A DNA stretch of 64,000 nt, from positions 310,001 to 374,000 of the forward strand of contig CP007444.1 of NCBI GenBank assembly GCA_000632805.1. The letters are read 5' to 3'. Position 1 is the stretch's first letter. Each line of letters opens with the position of its first letter. The position numbers and the translations under genes are program-made. A model generated the notes under the pieces. The model worked only from the letters and a program-made list of their open reading frames with translations. It made no database searches and was not told where the DNA came from. Positions 1-8,665 of this stretch are shown here, in pieces. This stretch comes from Dyella jiangningensis (lineage in GTDB: Bacteria > Pseudomonadota > Gammaproteobacteria > Xanthomonadales > Rhodanobacteraceae).

Positions 1-1804
1 GCTGCGTGTAGCCGCCGCCCAATTGCCAACGGTCGGTGAGCTGTCCGCTTACGTCGAACTCGAAACCCTTCGCAGTCGCGTCGATGCCGGCGTAGTAATC
101 CTGGTTCGTCGCGAGGTTGTGCCCGGCATATTCGGCGAGACCATCCTGGCGCGTGCGGAACAGCGCAAACGTGGCGTTGAGGCGTCCGTCGTACCATTCG
201 CCCTTGATGCCGGCTTCGAGATTCGCGCCCGTCACCGGGTCGAGCACCTTGTTGTTGACGTCGGTCTGCGTTTGCGGGTTGAACAGTTTGGCGTAGCTCA
301 CATACAGCGAGTAGTTCGTCGAAAGGTCGTAGACGGCACCAATGAACGGCGTGGTTTCCGTCTTGCTGTAGTTGCTCGGCACGCCATAGTTGACGCCGGT
401 TTCCTCGACGTGGACGAGGCTCGCGCCGGTGATGAGGGTCAACGGCTCGGCAAGGCTCCAGCGAGCCGTCGCGTAGAGGCTCTTGCGCTTGATGTGGAAA
501 TCGCCGTTGCCGTAGTAGGCATCGAATGGCGGCATGGGATAGTCGCCCGTCCATTCGTTGAGCGGCGGCAGCGGCGTGCCGATGCCCTCACCGTAGCCGG
601 AGAGCTGGTGCACGTCATCCTTCGCCCAGTTGGCGCCGATCACCAGCTCATGGCGACGGCCGGCGAGATCGAAGGGCCCGGTGGCGTAGAGGTCCGCCAC
701 ATATTGCTTCTCGGTGCTGTTGTAGGCGGACGGATAGGAGAACAGCCCCAGCCCCGTCTGCGCATCCGGCGTGCCGTACACGTAGAACAGGTTGCTGCCC
801 TCGGTGACGCGGCGATAGTTGAGCGCGGCTTTCAGGCGCCACTCGTTGCCGAGTTCCTGGGTGAGTTCGATGAAGCTGCGCGTGTCGGCGATGTTCCAGT
901 GCGACCAGTCGGCGGAGGTGCTGGCGGAGCGGTCGTAATCGGTTGCCGTGCCGTCCGTGTTGTACAGCGGGAGCGCGCCCCACATGCCGCCGTGGGTCTT
1001 GTTCTTCTGGTATGTGACGCCCGCGGTAAGCAGCGTGCTGCTGGTGAGGTCTGCCTCGACGATGCCGGAGATCACCTGCTTGCGAAGGTTGTAGCGGTCC
1101 AGGTAGCTGTCGGTGTCCTGGCCCGCGGCGACCAGGCGCCCGCGCACGCTGCGCGAATCGTTCAGCGGCCCCGAGAGATCCACGTCGAGGCGACGGTTGT
1201 CCCAGCTGCCCACGGTCAAGCCGACATCGCCCTGGAAATCCGCGGTAGGACGCTTGCGCACGAAATTGATGGTGGCCGACGGATTGCCGGTAAAGGAGAG
1301 CAGGCCGTTCGCGCCGCGCAGCACTTCCACGCGTTCGTAGATGGCCGTATCGATATCGCCTTGTTGATTGCCGTCGGCGAAAGGCATGCCTACGCCATCC
1401 ATCAGGAAGTTGGTGACGTCGAAGCCGCGCGCGCTGTAGTAGGTGCGATCGGTTTCCACGCGCTCGACGTTCACGCCGGTGGTGTTGTCCAGCACGGCGT
1501 TGATGTTGTTGAGGCCGAAGTCGTCCATCTGCTGGCGCGTCACCACGCTCATCGACTGCGGCGTCTCGCGCATCGACAGTGAGAGGCGCGTGGCGCTGTC
1601 GGTGGCCTTGGTGGTGTAGGAGTCGCCATCGCCCGTGACGGTGGCGGTGGCCTGCACGCCTTCGAGATTCTTCACCTTGGTGGCATCGGGCCCCTCGGGG
1701 GCATCCCCGGCATGGGACAACGGCGCGACGAGCGCGAAGGCGAGCGAGACGGCAAGACGGCAGCGCAGGGGATGGCGTCGCGTGAGCGAGGCGTGGAATG
1801 ACAT
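1..1804 (-). CDS. TonB-dependent siderophore receptor (C-terminus cut by window edge)
   Basis: Outer-membrane ferric-siderophore receptor of the FpvA/FhuE/FoxA kind; 601 codons are visible and the distal barrel lies outside the window. The start at 1804 gives an N-terminal signal peptide of about 32 residues ending ALVAPLSHA. It is followed by a plug domain with ETPQSMSVVTRQQMDDFG, a hallmark of siderophore receptors, then NTTGVNVERVETDR, YYSARGF and the long beta-barrel. A perfect Fur-type palindrome lies about 75 bp upstream, so iron-repressed transcription is expected. The specific siderophore cannot be read from sequence. The frame is open and intact across the visible part. Confidence 0.93.
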   Translation of the reverse strand, partial: MSFHASLTRRHPLRCRLAVSLAFALVAPLSHAGDAPEGPDATKVKNLEGVQATATVTGDGDSYTTKATDSATRLSLSMRETPQSMSVVTRQQMDDFGLNNINAVLDNTTGVNVERVETDRTYYSARGFDVTNFLMDGVGMPFADGNQQGDIDTAIYERVEVLRGANGLLSFTGNPSATINFVRKRPTADFQGDVGLTVGSWDNRRLDVDLSGPLNDSRSVRGRLVAAGQDTDSYLDRYNLRKQVISGIVEADLTSSTLLTAGVTYQKNKTHGGMWGALPLYNTDGTATDYDRSASTSADWSHWNIADTRSFIELTQELGNEWRLKAALNYRRVTEGSNLFYVYGTPDAQTGLGLFSYPSAYNSTEKQYVADLYATGPFDLAGRRHELVIGANWAKDDVHQLSGYGEGIGTPLPPLNEWTGDYPMPPFDAYYGNGDFHIKRKSLYATARWSLAEPLTLITGASLVHVEETGVNYGVPSNYSKTETTPFIGAVYDLSTNYSLYVSYAKLFNPQTQTDVNNKVLDPVTGANLEAGIKGEWYDGRLNATFALFRTRQDGLAEYAGHNLATNQDYYAGIDATAKGFEFDVSGQLTDRWQLGGGYTQ

Positions 1805-1879
1805 CGAGGTAGCCCTTGTTGGTATAGGAGTTCGGCGCGGACGCACCGAGGGCATTGGCGATGGCTGGGCCCACTCGGT

Positions 1880-1900
1880 AAATGATAGTTATTATCATTT
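1880..1900. promoter_or_regulatory. Fur box upstream of siderophore receptor
   Basis: AAATGATA-GTTAT-TATCATTT is a perfect inverted repeat with an AT-rich core. It closely resembles the classical Fur operator (GATAATGATAATCATTATC) and stands out from the GC-rich surroundings. Its position upstream of a TonB siderophore receptor supports iron/Fur repression. The exact -10/-35 elements were not resolved. Confidence 0.88.
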
Positions 1901-2012
1901 AAGTTGACTAGTCTCCGGGGCCGGCGAGATGCCGCGGAAGGCTGACGACTCGCGCGTCTGAGTCGGGTAGGGCTCGCGATCAGCGGCGGCGCTGGGGTAT
2001 CGTCCGCCGCTT

Positions 2013-2261
2013 ATGTCGACGCGATACGTGCTCTACCAAAGGGACTACTGCCACCTGTGCGACCAGGCGCTGGCCGTGATGGCCGAGGCCCGGTCACCGG
2101 ATTTCGACAGCGTATGGGTCGATGACGATGACGCGCTGGAAGTGCGCTATGGCACCCGGGTGCCGGTGCTGCGCGACCAGCAGGACGGTCGCGAACTCGA
2201 CTGGCCGTTCGATGCGGCCGCCGTACGGCAATTCCTGGCCGAAACGGCGCCTCCCTTGTAG
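2013..2261 (+). CDS. Glutaredoxin-family (DUF836-like) small thiol protein
   Basis: An 82-residue protein with a thioredoxin-fold start (RYVLYQRDYCHLC) carrying a CxxC at C13/C16, and a downstream RVPVL segment that looks like the cis-proline loop. Length and motif fit the small glutaredoxin-like DUF836 family found beside many proteobacterial genes. It is presumably a cytoplasmic dithiol oxidoreductase, but the substrate is unknown. The stop codon TAG is itself the beginning of a downstream REP-like hairpin. It stands alone, divergent from the siderophore receptor. Confidence 0.75.
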   Translation: MSTRYVLYQRDYCHLCDQALAVMAEARSPDFDSVWVDDDDALEVRYGTRVPVLRDQQDGRELDWPFDAAAVRQFLAETAPPL

Positions 2262-2338
2262 GAGCGCACCCAGTGCGCGACCGCGGCGCAGCGGCGTCTT
2301 CGCTCCATAGGCCTTTCGCGCACTGGGTGCGTTCCTAC
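2258..2338. repeat. REP-like inverted pair (CAGTG subtype)
   Basis: GTAGGAGCGCACCC.AGTGCGCGAC and its near-perfect reverse complement are separated by about 30 bp. The first bases overlap the glutaredoxin stop codon. The pair lies between convergent genes and could serve as a transcript 3' end. It is one of about 20 such units in the window. Confidence 0.85.
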
Positions 2339-2395
2339 AAAAAGAAAGGCGGGCCCCATGGGCCCGCCGGATGTCAGGTGTCGAAGGCGAAGCGC

Positions 2396-2953
2396 TTACT
2401 TCGCCACAAGCACCAGATGCGCGTTGACCTTGACGTCCGCACCGATCACCGAGGTATCGGCGTATTCGCCGCCGCCCACGCCGTAATCCAGGCGCTTGAC
2501 CGTGCCGCTCACGTCAAGCGTGGCGCCGGTGCCTTGCGACTTGAACGTGACGTTGAGGCTCACCGGCTTGGTCACGCCGCGCAGCGTGAGGTTGCCGTCC
2601 GCGACGACCAGCGCACCGTTCTGGCGAAAGCCGGTGGTTACGAAGTGCGCTTTCGGAAACTTGGCCACGTTGAAGAAATCGGCGCCGGGCAGCGCGCCAT
2701 CGCGGTCGTTGTCGCCGGTCTTCACGCTGGCGAGGTCGACGTCCACGTCGAACTTGGACGTGGCGACCTTGGCCGGGTCGTAGCTGATGTTGGCCGTCCA
2801 TTTGCCGAACGTGCCTTCGAACGCCTGCCCCTGGAACGTGCCGGCGAAGCCGAGCTTGCTGCCGGCCGGTTGCACGGTGTAATCGGCGGCGCTGGCGAGG
2901 CCTGGCAGAGCGAGCGCGAGCAGGAGCGGGGCGGCGAGCTTGAGGGCGTTCAT
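2396..2953 (-). CDS. YceI family periplasmic lipid-binding protein
   Basis: 185 residues with a signal peptide (about 1-22, cleavage after GLASA) followed by the YceI lipocalin-like barrel: ADYTVQPAGSKLGF, KFDVDVDLASVKTGD, DFFNVAKFPKAHFVTT, NLTLRGVTKPVSL. YceI proteins bind amphiphiles such as isoprenoids in the periplasm. The ATG at 2953 shares its A with the TGA of the upstream cytochrome b561 gene and has AAGGAG upstream. It is the third gene of a YceI-b561-YceI operon. Electron-transfer partnership with b561 is an inference from context. Confidence 0.9.
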   Translation of the reverse strand: MNALKLAAPLLLALALPGLASAADYTVQPAGSKLGFAGTFQGQAFEGTFGKWTANISYDPAKVATSKFDVDVDLASVKTGDNDRDGALPGADFFNVAKFPKAHFVTTGFRQNGALVVADGNLTLRGVTKPVSLNVTFKSQGTGATLDVSGTVKRLDYGVGGGEYADTSVIGADVKVNAHLVLVAK

Positions 2954-3531
2954 CAACGGTCTCCTTGGGAAGGGGCGTTGTTGCGCAGGCGGCGGAAGGG
3001 GAGCATGCGCAGCAAGGTGTTGTCGCGATCGATCAGGTGGTGTTTCAGCGCGCCGCCGACATGCAGCACCAGCAAGGCCACCAGGATCCAGAACAGGTTC
3101 TCGTGGATGCTGTGCGAGAGATGGCGCAGGTCGGGGCTGGCGCTGCCGAGCGCGGGCAGGTTGAACATCTTGAAGAACTGCAGCGGCTTGCCGGTCACGG
3201 AGTTGAACCACCAGCCGCTCAACGGGATGGCAGCGATCAGCACGTACAGCAGCAGGTGCACGCCATGCGCGATGAGTTGCTGCCAGCGCGGCGCAGGATC
3301 TTCCACCGGGCGGCGGTCGCCGAGGCGCCAGACGAGCCGCAGCAGGAGCAGCGCGAGCACGGTGAGGCCGATCGACTTGTGCAGCGCCAGCCAGTTGATC
3401 TTCTGCATCGGCGAACTGGCCAGGTCCATCATCAGGCCGAAGATGCCGTTGCCGATGATGAGCAGGGCAGTGGCCCAGTGGAGAAACTTCGCGACCGAAC
3501 CCCATTGGCGGTCGTTGCTGCGCAGGCTCAT
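2953..3531 (-). CDS. Cytochrome b561 family membrane protein
   Basis: 192 residues, four predicted membrane helices. Conserved histidines in KFLHWATALL, ALHKSIGLTV, AHGVHLLLYV and LVLHVGGALKHH match the di-heme ligands of prokaryotic b561 (CybB-like) proteins, which move electrons between quinol and periplasmic acceptors. The start at 3531 was chosen over the longer frame because of the AAGGAG-type site directly upstream and the 4-bp overlap (ATGA) with the preceding YceI gene. It sits between two YceI genes, a recurring pairing in proteobacteria. Confidence 0.9.
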   Translation of the reverse strand: MSLRSNDRQWGSVAKFLHWATALLIIGNGIFGLMMDLASSPMQKINWLALHKSIGLTVLALLLLRLVWRLGDRRPVEDPAPRWQQLIAHGVHLLLYVLIAAIPLSGWWFNSVTGKPLQFFKMFNLPALGSASPDLRHLSHSIHENLFWILVALLVLHVGGALKHHLIDRDNTLLRMLPFRRLRNNAPSQGDR

Positions 3532-4148
3532 GGAGACTCCTTGTTGGATTGGGCCTTGTCGTCCTGGACGGCTTCCAGTTCGAACCACACGCTCACGCCG
3601 TGGCCGATCGAGTTGGCATTGGACGTCATGCCGAAATCGTCGCGATTGAGCGTCGCGGTGGCGGAAAAACCCGCCGTGGTGTGCATGCCGTAGATGGTGG
3701 TGCCGCGGCGGTTGGCGGTGAACGCCAGGTCCACCGGCTTTGTCACGCCGCGCAGGGTGAGATTGCCGTGCAGCACGCCGTGCGTGTCGTCCTTGCGTTC
3801 CACCGAGGTGCTGACGAAATGCGCGTAGCGGTTTCTGGCGACATCGAGGAAAGCCGGCTTCTTCACGGCGTCGTTCCAGGCGGTGTCGCCCATGTCCAGG
3901 CTGTCCAGGTCGATGTCCAGTTCGGTGGCCGACTGGCTCCAGTCGTCCGGATCGAAGCGCAGCCAGCCACGGGCGATGTGCAGGCGTCCGAAGGGGCGCG
4001 AGAAGCCGTTGTGGTCGATGCTGAAAAGAATCTGGCTGTGCGTCGTGTCATACCGGTAGGTCGCCGGTGCTGCCTGCAAGGTTGCAAGCGGAAGGCAGGC
4101 GCACGCAATGGCGAAAACAAACCGTCGTGTGGGGCGGAAGAGGCGCAT
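3528..4148 (-). CDS. YceI family periplasmic protein, second type
   Basis: 206 residues. An arginine-rich start and hydrophobic segment form a signal peptide ending near LATLQA (about residue 26). The YceI core follows: YRYDTTHSQILFSIDHNGFS, LDIDLDSLDMGDTAWN, LDVARNRYAHFVST, NLTLRGVTKPVDL. It is clearly divergent from the third gene of the operon, so the two YceI copies are not a recent duplication. First gene of the operon, with its promoter in the gap before the divergent sensor kinase. Ligand unknown. Confidence 0.9.
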   Translation of the reverse strand: MRLFRPTRRFVFAIACACLPLATLQAAPATYRYDTTHSQILFSIDHNGFSRPFGRLHIARGWLRFDPDDWSQSATELDIDLDSLDMGDTAWNDAVKKPAFLDVARNRYAHFVSTSVERKDDTHGVLHGNLTLRGVTKPVDLAFTANRRGTTIYGMHTTAGFSATATLNRDDFGMTSNANSIGHGVSVWFELEAVQDDKAQSNKESP

Positions 4149-4324
4149 GGGGCGGAAGTCTGGATGATCCGCGAGGGAGGCGCCAGCAGCGGTCCAGGAA
4201 CGGATTGTTTCCGCAGCCGCCCCTTCACCGCCTGTTTAGGCCTTTACGTCAGCACTTTCGGAGCCCGATGGCGCTCGTTATGACACCGTTGCTCTGGCAT
4301 GATCGGGCCTTCTCGGGGGAGATC

Positions 4325-7300
4325 ATGCTGCCGTCCTTGCTGTTCAGCGCGTTTTTGTTTGCAGGCCTGCCCGTTGCCGCGCCCGTCACGGCACCGGCTG
4401 CGCCGGCGGCGAGCGCTGCGCTACCGACGCCGCAGTTCCGGCGCTACGGCACCGCCGAGGGCCTGCCCAGCAGCAGCGTGTACACGGCCGTGCAGTCGCC
4501 CGATGGCGTGATGTGGTTCGGCACCAAGAGCGGCATCGCACGCTACGACGGCGTCAGCTTCAAGGTATTCCGTCATGTGGTCGGCGATCCGCAGTCGTTG
4601 TTCAACAACGGCATCTCCTCATTGCTGTTTGATCGCGGCGACCGCCTGTGGGCAGCGGGCCTCGAGGCCGGTCTCAACCGTTATGACGAACGTTCGAACA
4701 CGTTTCGCCACTGGGGCCACGACGCCAACGACCCGGCCAGCCTGGCAAGCGACAAGGCCTGGAGCCTTGCACAGACGGCCGATGGCTCGCTGTGGATCGG
4801 CACGGCCCAGGGCCTGGACCGCATGCGCCAGGACGGCCGAGGCTTCGACCATATCGTGGTCACCGGTTCGCATCCGGAGGATCTCGGTGTCGTGGGCGCC
4901 TTGTTCGTGGATGCCCGGGGCCAGTTGTGGGTCGGCAGCGACAACGGCATCTTCCGTCGCGATGACGCCGGTGAATTCCACCTGATCCGGACCGCGACGC
5001 CGGGCCAGTCGCTGGACGCGTGGCGTATCGAGGGCGACGGCGATGAAGTGCGGATCGCCTCGTCGTACGGCCTTTTCGTGGTGGGCGCGGATGACATCGC
5101 GCGCCAGATCGGTCGCGGCGAACTGCCCATGACCAACATCCTCAGCAGCGCGCGCGATCGTGCCGGGCGGTTGTGGATCGGCACGCAGCGAGGCCTGTTT
5201 CTGCAGGATCGCAAGGACGGACCGGTCCACGCCGTCACCGACCAGCCGGTACTGCACGGCAACCTGCCGGGTACCTGGGTCTGGCAGATATGCCAGGACA
5301 ACGAGGGCGGCCTGTGGATCGCGTTGTTCGACGGCGGCGTGGGTTACCTCGCGCCGGGCTGGAACAGCGTCAGCCGCTTCACCCATATTCCCGACGACGA
5401 CACCAGCCTGCGCGATTCGGTCGCCTATTCGGTCGCGCGTGGCAGCGATGGTTCGGTCTGGGTCGGTGAACGCAGCGGTCGCGTGGACCGGCTCATGCCG
5501 TCCACCGGCAAGGTCGAGCACGTGCTCTCGGGTTTGCGCGGCGACGTGCTCGGCATGACCGAAGACCGGCCGGGGCGCCTGTGGGTGACCGTGCAGGGCG
5601 CGCTGTTTCGCTATGTCGACGGCAAGCTGGACCAGGTGCCGATCAACGCCCACGGTCTGAAGCATCCGCTGGAGGTCGAGCCGGGGCCGGACAACAAGCT
5701 GTACGCGCGAACGTTCGGCGAAGGCCTGTTCCGCATCGACCAGGACACGCTCGACATCACGCCGGTGCCCGTCCTGCCCGCGCAGGAGAAAGCCCGGTGG
5801 GGTAGCCAGATCACCTTGAAGCGCGGCACGTTCTGGTATGCGAGCGACGGCGGCTTGATGCGCCTGGATCGCAGCCACGATCACTTCGAGCCCGTTCCGG
5901 GTGTCGACAACAGTCGTGCGGTGGATGCATTCGACTTCACCGACGACGGCATGTGGCTGGCGCGTCCCGACGGGCTCGAGCTTTATCACTATGCCGGCGA
6001 CGGTCTCGTGCTGGACCGCAAGGTCGATGCCGCGCACGGCTGGCCTTCCATTAACGTGGTGGACCTGGCGGTGGACAAGCATCGCCGCGTGTGGATCTTC
6101 GGCCGCGACGGCTTGTGGCGCTTCGATCCCTCGGACGCGCGTTTCCAGGAGCTGGGTTTGCAGGACGGCCTGAGCAACGGCGAATTCCTGCGCGGCTTCA
6201 GCCGCATGAGCGACGGCACCATCTACGCGCCGACCCTGGGCGGCGTGATGGCGTTCAATCCCAATCGCGTCGATGAGCATGTGTCACCGCCGCCGGTATC
6301 GATCAGCCGCATCAGCGTGCGCCGGCACGGCATCGTGCAGGATCTGCCGATGCCGGCTTCCAACGAGCTGTCGCTCGGGTGGAAGGACACCGGGCTCGTG
6401 ATCGAAGCGCGCATGTTTTCGTACGTGGACCCGGCCGCGAATCACTACCGCTTTCGCCTTTCGGGCCTGGATGCGGCATGGGTCGACATGGGCAGCCGCG
6501 GCGAGCGCGATTTCGCGGGGCTCGGGCACGGCGATTACACGCTCGACGTGATGGCGGCCGGTGCCGATGGCGTGTGGTCGCATCTGTCGCCGCCATTGAA
6601 GATCCACGTGCAGGCGCCGCCGTGGCTCCGCTGGTGGGCGTGGTGCGGCTATGCGCTGCTGATCGCGATGCTCGTGTGGCTCACCTTGAAGGCGTGGCGC
6701 CGCCGACTGGCGCAACGCCATCAGATCCAGCTGGCCGAGCAGCGCAGCCGTCTCGCCGAACAGGCGAGCGCGGCGAAGACGCAATTCCTCGCCACGCTCA
6801 GCCATGAGATACGCACGCCAATGACTGGCGTGATGGGCATGGCCGAATTGCTGCTGAGCTCGTCGTTGAACGCCACGCAGCGCGAGTACGCCGAAGCCAT
6901 GCAGCGATCCGGCGGCATGCTGCTCAAGCTGCTCAACGACGCGCTGGATCTCGCGCGCATCGAGGCCGGTCGTCTTGAGCTGGAAAACACGCCGTTCGAT
7001 CCGCGTACGCTGGTCGAGGACGTCGCGCAGCTGGAGCTGGGCCAGGCGCGCGCGAAGGGCCTGCGTTTCGACATCGACATCCCGGCTGACCTGCCGCATC
7101 GCATGATCGGCGATGCCGTGCGCATCAAGCAGGTGCTGCTCAACCTCGCCAACAACGCCTTGAAGTTCACCGAGCGCGGCGGTGTGACGTTGCGCGTGCG
7201 ACGCACCGGCGACGGTCTTCGCTTCAGCATCATCGACACCGGCCCCGGCATTCCCGAGACCAGCCAGACGCGCCTGTTCCAGCGTTTCGAACAGGTGACC

Positions 7301-7882
7301 GGCCCGCAGCGGCGCGCCGGCAGCGGACTGGGCCTCGCCATCTGCCGCGAACTGGTGGCAATGATGGGCGGCAGTATCGAACTGGAGTCCAAGGTGGCGT
7401 TCGGCAGCACGTTCCACGTACGCCTGCCGCTGTTCGTAGCCCCTGAGCCCGCACCCGTCGTGGCCACCCAGGCCGATGCGCCGCAAGGTCAGCGCTTGCA
7501 GGTGCTGCTGGTCGAAGACGATGCCATCGTCGCGGCGGTGATTCGCGGCCTGCTCGAACGCGCAGGCCACGTCGTGCACTACGTGGGCAATGGCCTGGCC
7601 GCGCTGGCCGAACTCGCTTCCGCCCCGTGCGACGTGATTCTGCTCGACCTGGACCTTCCGGGCATCGACGGTTTTCAGATCGCGCGCCTCATCCGTCAGC
7701 GCGAAGAAACAGGCCAGCGCGTGCCGATCATTGCGATTACCGCACGCTCCGGCGGCGACGAAGAAAATCGCGCGCAAGCTGCCGGCATGGACGGATTCCT
7801 GCGCAAACCGCTGACGGGCGAACAGCTGCTGGACGCGATCAACGAGCAACTGGCCGCACGCGCCGACGAAGCGACGTCTTAG
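4325..7882 (+). CDS. Hybrid sensor histidine kinase with two-component propeller sensor
   Basis: 1185 residues. A signal peptide is followed by a long periplasmic Reg_prop beta-propeller (about 40-680; repeated units such as GLPSSSVYTAVQSPDGVMWFGT and RAGRLWIGT), a Y_Y_Y domain (about 685-760), one membrane helix (about 766-788), HisKA with SHEIRTP (phosphorylated H827), an HATPase domain (NLANNALKFTE, DTGPGIP, GSGLGLAI) and a receiver domain (VLLVEDD, acceptor D1108, KPLT). There is no Hpt or DNA-binding output domain and no response regulator next door, so the phosphate target is elsewhere. ATG 4325 was preferred because of GGGGGAGA upstream and the signal peptide. Propeller hybrids often sense polysaccharides; the ligand here is unknown. 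Confidence 0.93.
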   Translation: MLPSLLFSAFLFAGLPVAAPVTAPAAPAASAALPTPQFRRYGTAEGLPSSSVYTAVQSPDGVMWFGTKSGIARYDGVSFKVFRHVVGDPQSLFNNGISSLLFDRGDRLWAAGLEAGLNRYDERSNTFRHWGHDANDPASLASDKAWSLAQTADGSLWIGTAQGLDRMRQDGRGFDHIVVTGSHPEDLGVVGALFVDARGQLWVGSDNGIFRRDDAGEFHLIRTATPGQSLDAWRIEGDGDEVRIASSYGLFVVGADDIARQIGRGELPMTNILSSARDRAGRLWIGTQRGLFLQDRKDGPVHAVTDQPVLHGNLPGTWVWQICQDNEGGLWIALFDGGVGYLAPGWNSVSRFTHIPDDDTSLRDSVAYSVARGSDGSVWVGERSGRVDRLMPSTGKVEHVLSGLRGDVLGMTEDRPGRLWVTVQGALFRYVDGKLDQVPINAHGLKHPLEVEPGPDNKLYARTFGEGLFRIDQDTLDITPVPVLPAQEKARWGSQITLKRGTFWYASDGGLMRLDRSHDHFEPVPGVDNSRAVDAFDFTDDGMWLARPDGLELYHYAGDGLVLDRKVDAAHGWPSINVVDLAVDKHRRVWIFGRDGLWRFDPSDARFQELGLQDGLSNGEFLRGFSRMSDGTIYAPTLGGVMAFNPNRVDEHVSPPPVSISRISVRRHGIVQDLPMPASNELSLGWKDTGLVIEARMFSYVDPAANHYRFRLSGLDAAWVDMGSRGERDFAGLGHGDYTLDVMAAGADGVWSHLSPPLKIHVQAPPWLRWWAWCGYALLIAMLVWLTLKAWRRRLAQRHQIQLAEQRSRLAEQASAAKTQFLATLSHEIRTPMTGVMGMAELLLSSSLNATQREYAEAMQRSGGMLLKLLNDALDLARIEAGRLELENTPFDPRTLVEDVAQLELGQARAKGLRFDIDIPADLPHRMIGDAVRIKQVLLNLANNALKFTERGGVTLRVRRTGDGLRFSIIDTGPGIPETSQTRLFQRFEQVTGPQRRAGSGLGLAICRELVAMMGGSIELESKVAFGSTFHVRLPLFVAPEPAPVVATQADAPQGQRLQVLLVEDDAIVAAVIRGLLERAGHVVHYVGNGLAALAELASAPCDVILLDLDLPGIDGFQIARLIRQREETGQRVPIIAITARSGGDEENRAQAAGMDGFLRKPLTGEQLLDAINEQLAARADEATS

Positions 7883-7912
7883 CGTTCTCCCCAGGCATAC
7901 CTTCCGCCATTT

Positions 7913-7993
7913 GTAGGAGCGCACCCTGTGCGCGACCGCAGAGCCGCGGTGTCCTCGCTCCGTGGGTTTGTCGCGCACTGAGTGCACTCCCAC
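7913..7993. repeat. REP-like inverted pair, imperfect
   Basis: The left arm GTAGGAGCGCACCC.TGTGCGCGAC and right arm GTCGCGCACTGAGTGCACTCCCAC have several mismatches. It lies downstream of the hybrid kinase. Confidence 0.75.
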
Positions 7994-8057
7994 AAAAGAT
8001 GATCTCGAAGCTGACTTTGTAGCGGCCTCCCGAGACGCACCTCACGCCGTTTTTTTT

Positions 8058-8137
8058 TAGGAGCGCACCGAGTGCGTGACCGCAGAGCGATGGCGTCACC
8101 GCTCCGTAGGCTTGTCGCGCACCGGGTGCGCTCCCAC
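8058..8137. repeat. REP-like inverted pair
   Basis: The arms TAGGAGCGCACCGAGTGCGT and TCGCGCACCGGGTGCGCTCC follow a run of nine T. It lies between the 3' ends of the kinase and holC; the rest of 7883-8157 contains no recognisable gene. Confidence 0.75.
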
Positions 8138-8157
8138 AGAAAACCATCGGACGACCA

Positions 8158-8188
8158 TCAAAAAAGGAAGGGCGCCGAAGCGCCCTTT
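8158..8188 (-). terminator. Rho-independent terminator of holC
   Basis: On the minus strand, an 8-bp GC-rich stem AAGGGCGC / GCGCCCTT with a four-base loop is followed by a T run. It starts at the holC stop codon. Confidence 0.85.
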
Positions 8189-8610
8189 CACATGTCGAAC
8201 TTGTTGACCTCGAAGCCGCGGCGCTTGTATTCGGCCCAGCGGGTTCGCGAGCCATCGCGTTCGGCGGGATCGGCGGCGACCACTTCCAGCACGCGGTCGT
8301 AGCGGCCGGGTGCGCATTCCTCGCGCAGGTTGATCTGCATCGGGCGGTCTTCGGTTTCCACGCCGGGCGGTACGATCAGTACGGCGGTGAATTGATCGTC
8401 GTCATCGCCGGCGAGCTGATGCGTGATGAAGCCGTCCGGATCGAACTCCCACAGCAGCTCGTCGATCGCCTCGGCTTGCGCGAAGTCGCGCGCAAGCACC
8501 AGCGTGGGCTGTTGCGCGGCGAATGCGCGCTTGGCCAGCTCGCACACCAGCAGCAGCGGTTGCTCGCGGAAGCGCGGCTTGTCGATCAGGTAGAAGTCGG
8601 CGCGAGGCAT
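8188..8610 (-). CDS. holC: DNA polymerase III subunit chi
   Basis: 140 residues. The frame begins MPRADFYLIDKPRF and contains AKRAFAAQQPTLVLARD, LLWEFDPDGFITH and the C-terminal RWAEYKRRGFEV, typical of HolC, which links the clamp loader to SSB in the replisome. It follows pepA on the same strand with a 55-bp gap containing a strong stem-loop; the pepA-holC order is common in gammaproteobacteria. A terminator abuts its stop codon. Confidence 0.9.
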   Translation of the reverse strand: MPRADFYLIDKPRFREQPLLLVCELAKRAFAAQQPTLVLARDFAQAEAIDELLWEFDPDGFITHQLAGDDDDQFTAVLIVPPGVETEDRPMQINLREECAPGRYDRVLEVVAADPAERDGSRTRWAEYKRRGFEVNKFDM

Positions 8611-8629
8611 GGCATAAGCCCTGTGGATT

Positions 8630-8657
8630 CGCCCTTCCGGCCGTGACCGGAAGGGCG
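8630..8657 (-). terminator. Stem-loop between pepA and holC
   Basis: An 11-bp perfect stem CGCCCTTCCGG / CCGGAAGGGCG with a 6-base loop and no T tract. It may attenuate read-through into holC or stabilise the pepA transcript; function inferred. Confidence 0.55.
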
Positions 8658-8665
8658 TCGATGAA

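Noticed and set aside
1..1804. Frameshift in the siderophore receptor, because overlapping frames appear on both strands
   Set aside because: A single continuous frame from 1804 to the window edge carries the signal peptide, plug and barrel; the others are shadows.
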